The notes below the pieces were generated by a model, which saw only the letters and a program-made list of their open reading frames with translations, was not told the DNA's origin and made no database searches. From Candidatus Peregrinibacteria bacterium GW2011_GWC2_39_14 (lineage in GTDB: Bacteria > Patescibacteriota > Gracilibacteria > UBA1369 > UBA12463): 64,000 nucleotides of DNA. The stretch spans positions 118,649 to 182,648 of the forward strand of contig LBWJ01000005.1 of NCBI GenBank assembly GCA_000993595.1, read 5' to 3'. This document shows, piece after piece, positions 32,560 to 40,923 of this stretch; the stretch's first letter is position 1; every line of letters begins with the position of its first letter. The position numbers and the translations under genes were made by a program.

Positions 32560-33138
32560 ATGTATACACTTTTAAAGCTTCCGTATTCTTATGACGCGCT
32601 CGAGCCTTATATCGACGCGCAAACGATGCAAATTCATCACGATAAGCATCATCAAGCATATTTGGATAAATTCAATACAATGCTTGAAAAATACCCACAA
32701 ATTACATGCGAAAACCCGGATGACGTTCTGCGAAATATCAAAGATTTATCCGTTGATGACGCCGACAGAGCATTTTTAAAAAATAATGGTGGAGGGTTTG
32801 TTAACCACAATTTATTTTGGCAAATTATGGGTCCGCAAAAAGCCACAGATGCAAAATTAATAGAAGAATTAACTCAGGAATTCGGCTCAATTGACGCATT
32901 CAAGAAGCTTTTCACAGACGTTTCCGTAAAGCATTTTGGTTCAGGCTGGACTTGGCTTGCTCGTGACAAAAACAACAAGCTCAAGGTCTATTCTCTCCCA
33001 AATCAAGACTCGCCTCTTTCTCTCGACGAAACGCCAATAATAACACTGGATCTTTGGGAGCATGCTTATTATTTGAAATATCAAAATAGGCGTCCTGAAT
33101 ATATCGATAATTTCTGGAATGTCCTCAAGCTAATTTAA
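32560..33138 (+). CDS. sodA: Superoxide dismutase (Mn type)
   Basis: This 192-residue protein converts superoxide to O2 and H2O2. The metal ligands are His26 (QIHHDKHH), His83 (VNHNLFW), Asp164 and His168 (DLWEHAYY). The Gln at 149 in PNQDSPL is typical of Mn enzymes, although cambialistic use cannot be excluded. The length is slightly shorter than most. No signal peptide, so cytoplasmic. It is one of few redox-defence genes in the window and lies near the Rrf2 regulator. The leader is A-rich and lacks a Shine-Dalgarno sequence. Confidence 0.96.
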   Translation: MYTLLKLPYSYDALEPYIDAQTMQIHHDKHHQAYLDKFNTMLEKYPQITCENPDDVLRNIKDLSVDDADRAFLKNNGGGFVNHNLFWQIMGPQKATDAKLIEELTQEFGSIDAFKKLFTDVSVKHFGSGWTWLARDKNNKLKVYSLPNQDSPLSLDETPIITLDLWEHAYYLKYQNRRPEYIDNFWNVLKLI

Positions 33139-33162
33139 GCTTGCAATAAGTATCATTTGCAT

Positions 33163-33199
33163 ATAAATTAATCTCTAATATTTACCAAGATTAATTTAT
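33163..33199. repeat. 12-bp perfect inverted repeat before a start codon
   Basis: ATAAATTAATCT (33163-33174) and AGATTAATTTAT (33188-33199) are perfect complements around a 13-base loop. It ends one base before the ATG at 33201 and lies 25 bp after the sodA stop. It could be an operator or an mRNA hairpin that hides the start. Confidence 0.7.
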
Positions 33200-33200
33200 T

Positions 33201-33713
33201 ATGCGTTACCCAAATTTAGATACATTAAAGGATCTCGATGCGCCGATAATTCAAAAAAAATTAAGAAGGCTTGAGGCGGAAGCGAGAATGCGCCGTCACC
33301 CGGGACGAGAGCTACGAATTGCAATAGAAAGACATAGAAGAGCTTTATTGGAAGTTACAAGAGGTGATCAAAACTTAGAATTAAGGCAGCTGCATGCCGA
33401 AAGAGCCGAAAGACACGGATCGCATGACCATGCTCCCGTAAACCCGGAACATGGAAGAAGGATTGGCGCATGTTTGTTACGTGATGAAGAAACTTTTGTT
33501 TTTACAATACATCATCCCGATCCAACGCTTCCTCAAACCGTGAAAGTTACAGGGATTGGCATATGGAAGCACACCGATGTTCATGATGGAGAATTTGATG
33601 ATCGCGAAGCCGCAATTGAAGCATGCAGAAATTTTTTTAAATTTCACAAAGACGCAGAGGGGCGCCGCATAGATATGACTAAAGTCATTTTCGATAAAAC
33701 GCGAGAGGTTTAA
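33201..33713 (+). CDS. Hypothetical His/Arg-rich protein
   Basis: This is a 170-residue protein. The first 75 residues are a basic helical region (KKLRRLEAEARMRRH), followed by a His-rich part (ERHGSHDHAPVNPEHGRR) and a more ordered C-terminal half (FVFTIHHPDPTLPQTVKVTG, then a helix). There is no signal peptide or membrane segment. It lies 62 bp after sodA with a strong inverted repeat in the gap. Function unknown; metal binding by the His stretch is only a possibility. Confidence 0.65.
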   Translation: MRYPNLDTLKDLDAPIIQKKLRRLEAEARMRRHPGRELRIAIERHRRALLEVTRGDQNLELRQLHAERAERHGSHDHAPVNPEHGRRIGACLLRDEETFVFTIHHPDPTLPQTVKVTGIGIWKHTDVHDGEFDDREAAIEACRNFFKFHKDAEGRRIDMTKVIFDKTREV

Positions 33714-33752
33714 TTCCCGCGTCTTATCTATGTAACTTTTCCCCACATAAAT

Positions 33753-34541
33753 TTATACCGGCTGATTCGTTCCAAATGCGGCCTTTAAATCAGCTTTTGC
33801 TTTTGTAATCGCAGCTTGAAATGTTGTTTGAGCTGTTTCTAATGCCGTTCTCTTGACTTCGGTTAAAGCGGAAACATCTACGCCAACCTTTGGAGCAGCG
33901 GCTTTGTCTGCTTCAAATTTATCCTTTGCAGTCTTGATAAGAGCTTGAAAATTTGTTCTGACAGTAGCAGAAGTCGTTCCTGCGGCACATTGATCAGCAG
34001 CTGTTTTTAAAGCAGTTTCAGTCGCTGTTTGATATGTAGTTCGAGCTGCGTCAATTGCTGTTCTTCTTGCAGCAGTTGCGGTATTAACGGCCGTTCTAAA
34101 AGCGGCCACAGCAGAATCAACCGAAGTTCTTTTTGCGGTTAAAGCCGTTTCGACAGCTGTTTTAAAAGCTGTAACAGCCAATTTTTCAGCATCGGTTTTT
34201 GCTATTTGTTCATAAAGTTTTTGATATCTGTTAGCAAATCTATTATCAGTCTTTACTTTTCTATCTTCACGCCTTTTGTCTGCGTCCGCGCGTCCATCCA
34301 TACGTTCTTTATCATTTTTATTCCTTTCTAAAGAAAGTTTTGTTTCTTTTTCAGCATAATTTTTCTCAAATCTTTCATCCTTTTCAACGAGCCTTACGCA
34401 AAAGTTAGAGTCTTTATTTCCGCGTTCTAATTCGGATTTTTTTTCTGCATTAATTTTATCCGCTAATGCAAAAGACGGGACCATCATGTTTGCCACAACA
34501 AAAATCGCAATTGGTAATGCGATGAGTTTGTGTTTGTTCAT
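33753..34541 (-). CDS. Secreted Ala-rich coiled-coil protein
   Basis: This is a 262-residue protein with a signal peptide (about 1-27, ending PSFALA). A charged region follows, with RREDRKVK-type basic-acidic clusters, then about residues 115-255 of Ala/Thr-rich helical repeats (AFKTAVETALTAKRTSVDSA, AFRTAVNTATAARRTAIDAA and related units). The period is near 11-14 residues, which suggests a long coiled coil or helical bundle outside the cell. Two Cys occur in the mature part. No homolog is recognised. Confidence 0.78.
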   Translation of the reverse strand: MNKHKLIALPIAIFVVANMMVPSFALADKINAEKKSELERGNKDSNFCVRLVEKDERFEKNYAEKETKLSLERNKNDKERMDGRADADKRREDRKVKTDNRFANRYQKLYEQIAKTDAEKLAVTAFKTAVETALTAKRTSVDSAVAAFRTAVNTATAARRTAIDAARTTYQTATETALKTAADQCAAGTTSATVRTNFQALIKTAKDKFEADKAAAPKVGVDVSALTEVKRTALETAQTTFQAAITKAKADLKAAFGTNQPV

Positions 34542-34678
34542 ACTATATTTGGTTAAATAATATTTTACTTAATAGTGACCAATCGTTTTATGATTCGCGA
34601 TTGATCATTGTCTAATACGGCGACTTGTATTTTTTCTTACAAATTGGTATTTATATTATTGTAATCAACAATCAATTT

Positions 34679-35098
34679 ATGAAAAAAATATCGCTTATTT
34701 TAGCCATTTTATTGTTATCATTAACTTTCGCGGGTTGCTCCAAGCAACAAGCCTCAAAAGTCAGCGCAGAGGTTGAAATTGCAGACCAATCAATCTCGGC
34801 CGGCAAAGTGATTATCGATAAGGCTTCTATTCCTGAAAAAGGCTGGGTTGCTGTTCACGAACTTGGTAAGGAAGTATTCAGCGGATATGAGCCAGGTAAA
34901 GTCCTTGGTTGGGCCGCCATCGAAGGGGCAAACACGAATGTGGAAGTTGCAATTGGTCCAACTGCAAGTAAAAGAATTATGGTCGTTGTTCATTCGGACA
35001 AAGGCCAAATTGGCGTATTCGAATTTCCAGGCGCAGATGCTGAAGTTTACATCGAAAACGACAAAAGAATCATGACGATTTTTAATGTCGCGAAATAA
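34679..35098 (+). CDS. Small lipoprotein, DUF7282-like
   Basis: This is a 139-residue protein with a lipoprotein signal (MKKISLILAILLLSLTFAGC, Cys20 as the lipidation site). The mature part (VEIADQSISAGKVIIDKASI, then GWVAVHELG...) is a beta-rich domain resembling the DUF7282 type found in secreted archaeal and bacterial proteins; this match is from memory. An upstream ATG-like frame at 34625 is open, but the ATG at 34679 starts the lipoprotein signal. It is likely anchored on the outer face of the cytoplasmic membrane. Confidence 0.8.
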   Translation: MKKISLILAILLLSLTFAGCSKQQASKVSAEVEIADQSISAGKVIIDKASIPEKGWVAVHELGKEVFSGYEPGKVLGWAAIEGANTNVEVAIGPTASKRIMVVVHSDKGQIGVFEFPGADAEVYIENDKRIMTIFNVAK

Positions 35099-35120
35099 AG
35101 ATTCGTATAAATTTTAATTT

Positions 35121-35211
35121 TGGCGGAAGGGGCGAGGTTCGAACTCGCGACCCAGTAAAACTGGGTTCCGGTTTTCAAGACCGGTGCACTCGACCACTAT
35201 GCGACCCTTCC
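35121..35211 (-). tRNA. tRNA-Ser (UGA)
   Basis: It folds as a class II tRNA: acceptor GGAAGGG/CCCTTCC, anticodon stem CCGGT/ACCGG with loop CTTGAAA (anticodon TGA, A37), a long variable arm AACCCAGTTTTACTGGGT, and a T loop in GAGTTCGAACCTC. The CCA end is encoded (35121-35123 on the plus strand as TGG). It reads UCA serine codons. Confidence 0.95.
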
Positions 35212-35289
35212 GTAATTGCAGAGCTTATTTTACCCATCAGTCAAAAAAATCGCAAGGTTTGTTTTGTAGTATATAAAAAAGCCGGCACT

Positions 35290-35361
35290 TGGTGGACCCG
35301 ACGGGAATCGAACCCGCATTCAAGAATGTCAAGTCCTTGAACGTAAACCATTACCAGGCCC
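35290..35361 (-). tRNA. Atypical tRNA-like gene, anticodon loop CTTGACA
   Basis: The T arm (GCGGG-TTCGATT-CCCGT), acceptor 3' strand CGGGTCC, discriminator A and encoded CCA are clear. The anticodon stem AAGGA/TTCTT with loop CTTGACA gives anticodon TGA in the normal register, but the arm can extend to eight pairs and position 37 is C. The variable loop is short (class I), unlike a serine tRNA. The 5' acceptor strand is ambiguous: GGGCCTG pairs with two wobbles, while GGTCCGG (to 35366) pairs with two mismatches. The D arm is unusually short. The amino acid is not resolved; the gene may be degenerate. Confidence 0.6.
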
Positions 35362-35440
35362 GGACCATGCCGGCATGCGCACATTCAATCATAAGGACAT
35401 GAACTCCCTATAAAATAATTATTAAAAATATATAAACGAC

Positions 35441-35469
35441 TTTAAATATGCTGAAAAAGGTGTTATAAT
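35441..35469 (+). promoter_or_regulatory. Promoter of a candidate small RNA
   Basis: TTTAAA (35441-35446), a 17-bp spacer and a perfect TATAAT (35464-35469). No protein gene follows on the plus strand; the next plus-strand structure is the terminator-like hairpin at 35506-35537. Confidence 0.4.
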
Positions 35470-35475
35470 AAAATT

Positions 35476-35540
35476 AATGTCAAGTCCTTGGACTAAGTCA
35501 TACCAAAAAATCCTCATCAGTCTTGGTGGGGATTTTTATA
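35476..35540 (+). ncRNA. Candidate small RNA with tRNA-arm repeat
   Basis: A transcript from the promoter at 35441-35469 would run about 65 bases to the hairpin at 35506-35537 with its T-run. It begins with AATGTCAAGTCCTTG, identical to 15 bases of the atypical tRNA's anticodon-arm complement (35325-35339), and contains the short hairpin AGTCC/GGACT. There is no ORF of useful length. The call rests only on promoter and terminator placement. Confidence 0.3.
35506..35537. terminator. Bidirectional intrinsic terminator
   Basis: AAAAATCC (35506-35513) and GGATTTTT (35530-35537) form a stem, with A/T runs on both sides. On the minus strand it follows the tspO stop directly and would end tspO transcription. 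On the plus strand it could end the candidate small RNA. Confidence 0.65.
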
Positions 35541-36006
35541 TATTTAAAATCCAAATGTGATAATTCAAAACCACCGCAAATCCAACCCAAAATAAGTATG
35601 GTAGCATTATCAGTCCGGCATGTACGCTAACTTTTTGGAATTGAAAAATCGTAAGTATAATAAATACAAGTAAAAGACAAATATCGATAAATGCCAAAAA
35701 TGGGTCATGCAAGCCAAAAAACAACCCAGACCAAAGTAAGTTAAGAAACAGTTGTATGGCAAAAAGCCACATTCCTACTTTGACATCTTTTTTCTCGATT
35801 CCATGTTTCCAAACCCAATAAAGGGCAATTCCCATTAACACAAATAAAGTTACCCAAACAGGAGAAAAGACCCAGCTTGGCGGATTAAATACAGGCTTAT
35901 GCAACACGGAATACCATCCGCCGACATTAACATTTGGCATTGTAAACATAGATCCAAGTGCGCCAACAAGTTGCGGAATTAATAACGCAATAAAAAGCTT
36001 TTTCAT
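35536..36006 (-). CDS. tspO: TspO/MBR family membrane protein
   Basis: This 156-residue protein has five membrane helices and the family signatures: GGWYSVLHKPVFNPPSWVFS, then PVWVTLFVLMGIALYWVW, and later NLLWSGLFFGLHDP. TspO proteins bind porphyrins and related ligands and are linked to tetrapyrrole, stress and redox regulation in the membrane. The length is standard. The terminator at 35506-35537 overlaps its stop. It is a monocistronic minus-strand gene. Confidence 0.95.
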   Translation of the reverse strand: MKKLFIALLIPQLVGALGSMFTMPNVNVGGWYSVLHKPVFNPPSWVFSPVWVTLFVLMGIALYWVWKHGIEKKDVKVGMWLFAIQLFLNLLWSGLFFGLHDPFLAFIDICLLLVFIILTIFQFQKVSVHAGLIMLPYLFWVGFAVVLNYHIWILNI

Positions 36007-36099
36007 TTAAGTGAGGGTTTATTTATATATATTGTACAAGTTTTGCATGAACGTTGCAATGTGGGGGAATTTTTGATAAATTGATATAAACATTAATTT

Positions 36100-38889
36100 A
36101 TGAACTTTCGAATAAATTCTCAAATCGGTAGAGTTTTTCCGCAATATAACCTTGGCGTTATTTTGCTTAAAGGTATAAAAAACGAAAAAATCGTTTCCGT
36201 AAGTCAACAATTGCTTCTCGGTGCAATTGCGGAAAAGAAAGCTGTTGCAAAAAATGGCATAGAAAATAATCCAAAAATTGCAATCTGGAGAAAATATTTA
36301 AGCGACTTCGGGGCCGATATAACAAAGCATATCCCCCTTTTGGAACGCATTTTTAAGTCATTTTCAAAATCAGATGTGATTTTTTATTCAACGCTCGAAA
36401 ACCTTTTAAATTACGCATCTGCAAAGCACGAAATGCCTGTTTGGGGAATTGATACGGAAGAACTTTGCGGAGATCTTGAGATCCTTTTCGCAAGCGGCAC
36501 AGAGCCGTTTGTTATAAGAAATTCAGCAAAACTTTTTCACGCGGAACAAGGTGAAGTTGTATATAAAGACCGCGCCGGAGTCATTGCGAGAATGTGGAAT
36601 ACATATGAAAGCGAGCGAACTGCGATTATGCCTTTTTCAAAAAACGTTTGTGTGTTTGTTGAAAATGCGGGCGCTTTGGATATGGAAAAATTAAAAAGCA
36701 CTACAAAAGAAATTGCCGGAGTTATAACGAAATATTGCGGAGGCTCTGCGGAAGTTCACGTTCTTGGCGACAAGATGTTTGAGATTGATTTGGGAGTTGC
36801 AGGCAAAACCGGAATCAATGATGCAGAGTTTACTCAAGACCCAAAACGTATTGCATTAAAGCAGAAATTTGCACATGGACCAATCAAGCCAACTGCAAGA
36901 CTTTGGACGATCAAGCATGGCCAAAAAACAGAGTTAACTTCAGTTGCAATCGAAAAACCGGTAAAAGAAGTTCAGCAAAAACCTGCAAAACAAGAAAAAC
37001 CGCAAGTCGTAAAAGAGGCTCCACAAGCCCAAAAAGAGACTCCTGCAAAAAAAACCAAAGAAGTTAAAAAATCAGGAACACGTTTAATAAAAGATAAATT
37101 ATTTGAAATAGTAAAAACGGCCGCACAAAAATCATTTTCAGAACTTTCTGAAATTCCGAATTTCACAATTGAATTTCCACGAGAAGCACATTTTGGAGAT
37201 TATTCTTCCAACATTGCATTAATGCTTTCAAAGCCGCTTAGAATAAAGCCAAAAGACGTTTATGACGGGCTTATGCGCCATCTTGAAAGGCCTCATTATG
37301 TAAGTGAAATTACATTCACGGAACCGGGTTTTATTAATTTCACATTGAACAAATCATGGATAAAAGACGAATTCGAAAATGTAATAGCCGGCAAATCTCC
37401 ATACGGAAAAATGGACAATGGCCAGGGTGAAAATATCGTCGTGGATTTTTCCGCTCCAAATATCGCAAAACCGCTTGGCGTTCACCATCTTCTTTCGACG
37501 ATAATTGGGCAAGCAATCGTAAATATCCACAAATTTCTTGGCTATAACGTCATAGGAATTAACTATATCGGCGATTGGGGAACGCAATTTGGAAAACTCA
37601 TCGTTGCATACAATTTGTGGGGAGATAAAAAGAAAATCGCAGAAGAGCCGATTAGCGAAATGTTGAAATTATATATAAGATTCCACAACGAAGCCGAAAA
37701 TGATTCGTCTCTTGAAGATAAGGCGCGCGCCGAATTTAAAAAACTTGAAGAAAAAGATAAAGATAACATGAAAATCTGGGAATGGTTTAAGGAGTCGAGT
37801 TTAAAAGACATCCAAAAAACATATGACGCGCTAACCGGAATTCATTTCGATTACATCCTTGGCGAAAGTTATTATAACGATAAAATGGACGTTGTACTTG
37901 AAGAAGGCAAATCAAAAGGCGCGTTCATAATCGGTGAAGAGGGCTCATACATCGTAAAATATCCAAATGACGAACTTCCTCCATATCTTGTTCAGAAATC
38001 AGATGGAACAACTCTTTATTCAACGCGCGACATTGCGTCTATTAAGCATAGAATTGCAACGTGGCATCCCGTAAAATTACTTTACGTTGTTGATAAAGCA
38101 CAGTCGCTTCATTTTAAACAATTATTCAGAGCGATTGACCTTTTGGGCTGGGAAAAACCGGAATGCACGCACATAGATTTCGGACGAATGGACTTCAAAG
38201 ATGAAAAAATGAGCACGCGAAAAGGCAATATAATTCTTTTGGACGAAGTCTTAAAAGAGGCTATTTTAAGGGCAAAAGCAATAATTGAGCAAAAAAATCC
38301 CGATCTCAAGGAAAAAGAAAAAGACTCAATTGCAAACATGACCGGAATTGGGTCTGTAAAATACAATATCCTAAGTCAAAATCGAACAACCGACATAGTT
38401 TTTGATTGGGATAAAATGCTTTCATTCGACAGCAATAGTGCATCGTATTTACAATATACATACACTCGCGCGGCAAGCATAATCAAGAGATATAAGGATG
38501 AATTTGGATCAAAAAAGAAGAAGCCTTCAAAGGCTAAAAGTGATGTTGCAAGCCAAGTTTCGTTATTTGATGCAATTGCGGAATCGGAAAACGTGAGCAA
38601 GTCCGCGCCGGCAGAGCTAATGGATGAAAAAGAAATTTTGGTTGCACGGCTTCTTGTAAAATTTCCGGAACACGTTGTTTTTGCGGCAAAAGAATACAAG
38701 CCAAACATTATTACGAATTATCTTTACGATCTTGCACAGAACTTCAATGCTTTTTATCACACAACTCCGGTTTTGCAGGCGGATAACGAGAATCAAAGAG
38801 ATTTGCGCGTCAAATTGACTGAATCTGTAGCTAAAATTCTTTATACCGGGCTTAATATTTTAGGAATAGAATGTCCTGAGAAAATGTAG
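36100..38889 (+). CDS. argS: Arginyl-tRNA synthetase fused to an N-terminal B3/B4-like domain
   Basis: This is a 929-residue protein. Residues about 50-235 match the B3/B4 (PheRS beta-chain editing-like) pattern: AIWRKYLSDFGAD, then LLNYASAKHEMPVWGIDTEE, GDLEILFASGTEPF and GEVVYKDRAGVIARMWN. A Lys/Pro/Glu-rich linker (285-325) leads to a normal ArgRS: N-terminal additional domain (from about 330), catalytic core with SAPNIAKPLGVHHLLSTIIG (451-470), KMSTRKGN at 703-710, and the DALR anticodon-binding domain with a Lys/Ser-rich insertion. The class I HIGH motif reads GVHH (460-463) instead of HVGH. It charges tRNA-Arg; the added domain may hydrolyse or bind mischarged tRNA. The fusion is unusual, because ArgRS normally lacks editing. 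Confidence 0.93.
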   Translation: MNFRINSQIGRVFPQYNLGVILLKGIKNEKIVSVSQQLLLGAIAEKKAVAKNGIENNPKIAIWRKYLSDFGADITKHIPLLERIFKSFSKSDVIFYSTLENLLNYASAKHEMPVWGIDTEELCGDLEILFASGTEPFVIRNSAKLFHAEQGEVVYKDRAGVIARMWNTYESERTAIMPFSKNVCVFVENAGALDMEKLKSTTKEIAGVITKYCGGSAEVHVLGDKMFEIDLGVAGKTGINDAEFTQDPKRIALKQKFAHGPIKPTARLWTIKHGQKTELTSVAIEKPVKEVQQKPAKQEKPQVVKEAPQAQKETPAKKTKEVKKSGTRLIKDKLFEIVKTAAQKSFSELSEIPNFTIEFPREAHFGDYSSNIALMLSKPLRIKPKDVYDGLMRHLERPHYVSEITFTEPGFINFTLNKSWIKDEFENVIAGKSPYGKMDNGQGENIVVDFSAPNIAKPLGVHHLLSTIIGQAIVNIHKFLGYNVIGINYIGDWGTQFGKLIVAYNLWGDKKKIAEEPISEMLKLYIRFHNEAENDSSLEDKARAEFKKLEEKDKDNMKIWEWFKESSLKDIQKTYDALTGIHFDYILGESYYNDKMDVVLEEGKSKGAFIIGEEGSYIVKYPNDELPPYLVQKSDGTTLYSTRDIASIKHRIATWHPVKLLYVVDKAQSLHFKQLFRAIDLLGWEKPECTHIDFGRMDFKDEKMSTRKGNIILLDEVLKEAILRAKAIIEQKNPDLKEKEKDSIANMTGIGSVKYNILSQNRTTDIVFDWDKMLSFDSNSASYLQYTYTRAASIIKRYKDEFGSKKKKPSKAKSDVASQVSLFDAIAESENVSKSAPAELMDEKEILVARLLVKFPEHVVFAAKEYKPNIITNYLYDLAQNFNAFYHTTPVLQADNENQRDLRVKLTESVAKILYTGLNILGIECPEKM

Positions 38890-38984
38890 CACGTCATTTA
38901 TAAGGCCGTTCCGCAAAGCGATATTGGAAAAGTTATCTTTGTTATTTTTTTAATTTTACGCAAGTTAAAGTTTGTGTAAAGTTA

Positions 38985-39013
38985 TTGACACAAGTATATT
39001 TTGAAGTTATCTT
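38985..39013 (+). promoter_or_regulatory. Promoter of the Rel gene
   Basis: TTGACA (38985-38990), a 17-bp spacer and TATCTT (39008-39013). The ATG is at 39053, giving a leader of about 33 bases with GGGGG just downstream of the -10 box. Confidence 0.6.
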
Positions 39014-39052
39014 GCGGGGGTAAGAGCAGAAAATATAAGCATTGAGAACGTC

Positions 39053-40921
39053 ATGGCAAAAAAAAATGGCGAAACAATTGTGTTTAAAAATCCTTTTTTA
39101 AAAAAAAGCGTTTCTTTTGCGTATAATGCGCATAAAGATCAGAAGCGTCACTCGGGCGAAGATTATATAAATCATCCAATTGAGGTTGCGAAAATACTCT
39201 CAAAATTCAATCGTGATGATGAAGAAATGATTGCCGCAGGTATGCTTCATGATGTTATAGAAAAGAGCCAAATTAGTCTTGATCAAATAGAAAATGAATT
39301 CGGTGAAAGTATAAAAGATATGGTTGACGGCGTCACAAAGCTTGCAAAGATTCACTATCAAGATAATCCGGAAATGAGACAGACGGACGCTTTAAAGAAA
39401 ATGTTTTTTATTATGTCCAAAGATGTACGTGTTATTCTGGTTAAACTTGCCGATAGGCTTCACAACATGCGTACAATAGAATTCATGCCAAAGGACGAAA
39501 AAAAGCGCTCCATAGCCATGGAAACACTTGAAATATATTGTCCAATTGCGAATATATTGGGGCTTAGACAGTGGGCCTGGGAACTCGAAAATTTAAGTTT
39601 CCAAGTATTGCGTCCAAAAGATTACGAAGAAATAAAGAATGAATATAAAAATATTTTAAAAAGCCTTTCAGGGCACACTTCACAGCTTAAAAAAGGATTG
39701 TCAAAATTTTTTCACAACAAAATTTCGTTAAAAATAACTTCATTTAAAAAACACGAATATCATATTTACCGCGCTATTAAGCAGAAAAAAGACAATTTTG
39801 ATCCAATAAGAGACAGCAGCGCAATCAAGGTAATAACAAACACTATCGATAACTGTTATAAAATTCTTGGCGCAATTCATAGGATATATCCACCAAAGCC
39901 GTATGCGGTTAAAGATTATATCGCCGTGCCAAAAATAAACGGATATAGAGGTCTACACACAACAGTTTTTGATACAAAAGGTAGTTCAATCCATATTCAG
40001 ATATTAACCGAAGAAATGGATAAATATTCGATGATAATGGATAAGGACAAGGTTTATAGCGGAAATTTAATAAAGAGCATTATTGCAATTCATGAAAGAA
40101 CAAATAATCCGTTGGACTTTATAAATCAGCTTAAACTGGACGTTTTGAGCGATAAAATTTTTGTTTTTTCAGTGCAAGGCGAAATCGTTGATTTGCCTGA
40201 AAAATCCACATGCGTTGATTTTGCTTACGCGGTAAGTGAAGAAGAGGGTCATCAATGCTCAGGGGCTATAATAAACGGCATAAAAACTCATCCGCTCGCG
40301 ACATTAAAAACCGGAGATATCATAAAAATAATAACGAGTAAAAGCCAAAAAGGGCCTTTGCTTGATTGGATTGAATTTGTAAAAACAGATCGAGCAAGGC
40401 ACCACATATCAAACTGGTTTGATTCCGACAAGGAGTCCAACATGAAGCGCGGAGAAGGCAAAATGGATTTATTGCTTCAGAAAATAATAAACACCACTTT
40501 TAAAAAAGAAAAAAACCGCATTAAGAAAATCATTCAAGACAAGTGTTTATACGAAAATATGGAAGATATGTTAAATAAGGTTGGGAGCGGAAGAGAAAGG
40601 CCTTGCGCGGCGCTTTCAAAGCTTTATTCAGATGATGAAATTTCAGACTCCATGGTTAAAAATAATTATCCGCAGTCAAAGAATTACAAAACCGTAAAAA
40701 TCGTTATAGAAGCCGATGATGTAGTTGGTATTTTAAATAAAATTACGCAAATAATTGCCTCCAAGGGCGTAAATATAGAAGATGTGCGCACAATGTCACG
40801 AAAGGCAACAAAAATGATTACAGATGAATTTATTGTTGACGTGGAAAATGGAAATCAGCTCTGCGAGCTGATTTTTGATTTAGAGAGAATTCTTGGCGTT
40901 CGCAAAGTCTATAAAGTGTAA
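39053..40921 (+). CDS. rel: RelA/SpoT-family (p)ppGpp synthetase/hydrolase with altered active sites
   Basis: This 622-residue protein has the full long-RSH order: HD hydrolase domain (about 20-180), synthetase domain (about 225-340), TGS domain (about 375-440) and C-terminal ACT domain (about 550-620). In the HD domain the HDxxED motif reads HDVIEK (66-71), so the second acidic residue is Lys. In the synthetase domain Asp254 (RDSSAIK) and the PKINGYRGLHT motif are kept. The segment that reads EIQIRT in other family members is HIQILT, so the position of the second catalytic Glu is His314. Both activities could therefore be reduced or changed. It is transcribed alone from a good promoter and converges on the methyltransferase gene. 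Confidence 0.93.
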   Translation: MAKKNGETIVFKNPFLKKSVSFAYNAHKDQKRHSGEDYINHPIEVAKILSKFNRDDEEMIAAGMLHDVIEKSQISLDQIENEFGESIKDMVDGVTKLAKIHYQDNPEMRQTDALKKMFFIMSKDVRVILVKLADRLHNMRTIEFMPKDEKKRSIAMETLEIYCPIANILGLRQWAWELENLSFQVLRPKDYEEIKNEYKNILKSLSGHTSQLKKGLSKFFHNKISLKITSFKKHEYHIYRAIKQKKDNFDPIRDSSAIKVITNTIDNCYKILGAIHRIYPPKPYAVKDYIAVPKINGYRGLHTTVFDTKGSSIHIQILTEEMDKYSMIMDKDKVYSGNLIKSIIAIHERTNNPLDFINQLKLDVLSDKIFVFSVQGEIVDLPEKSTCVDFAYAVSEEEGHQCSGAIINGIKTHPLATLKTGDIIKIITSKSQKGPLLDWIEFVKTDRARHHISNWFDSDKESNMKRGEGKMDLLLQKIINTTFKKEKNRIKKIIQDKCLYENMEDMLNKVGSGRERPCAALSKLYSDDEISDSMVKNNYPQSKNYKTVKIVIEADDVVGILNKITQIIASKGVNIEDVRTMSRKATKMITDEFIVDVENGNQLCELIFDLERILGVRKVYKV

Positions 40922-40923
40922 AT

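Noticed and set aside
35290..35361. tRNA-Val(GAC) reading of the second tRNA
   Set aside because: The loop register needed for GAC leaves an unpaired anticodon stem; AAGGA/TTCTT pairing favours UGA, so identity was left open.
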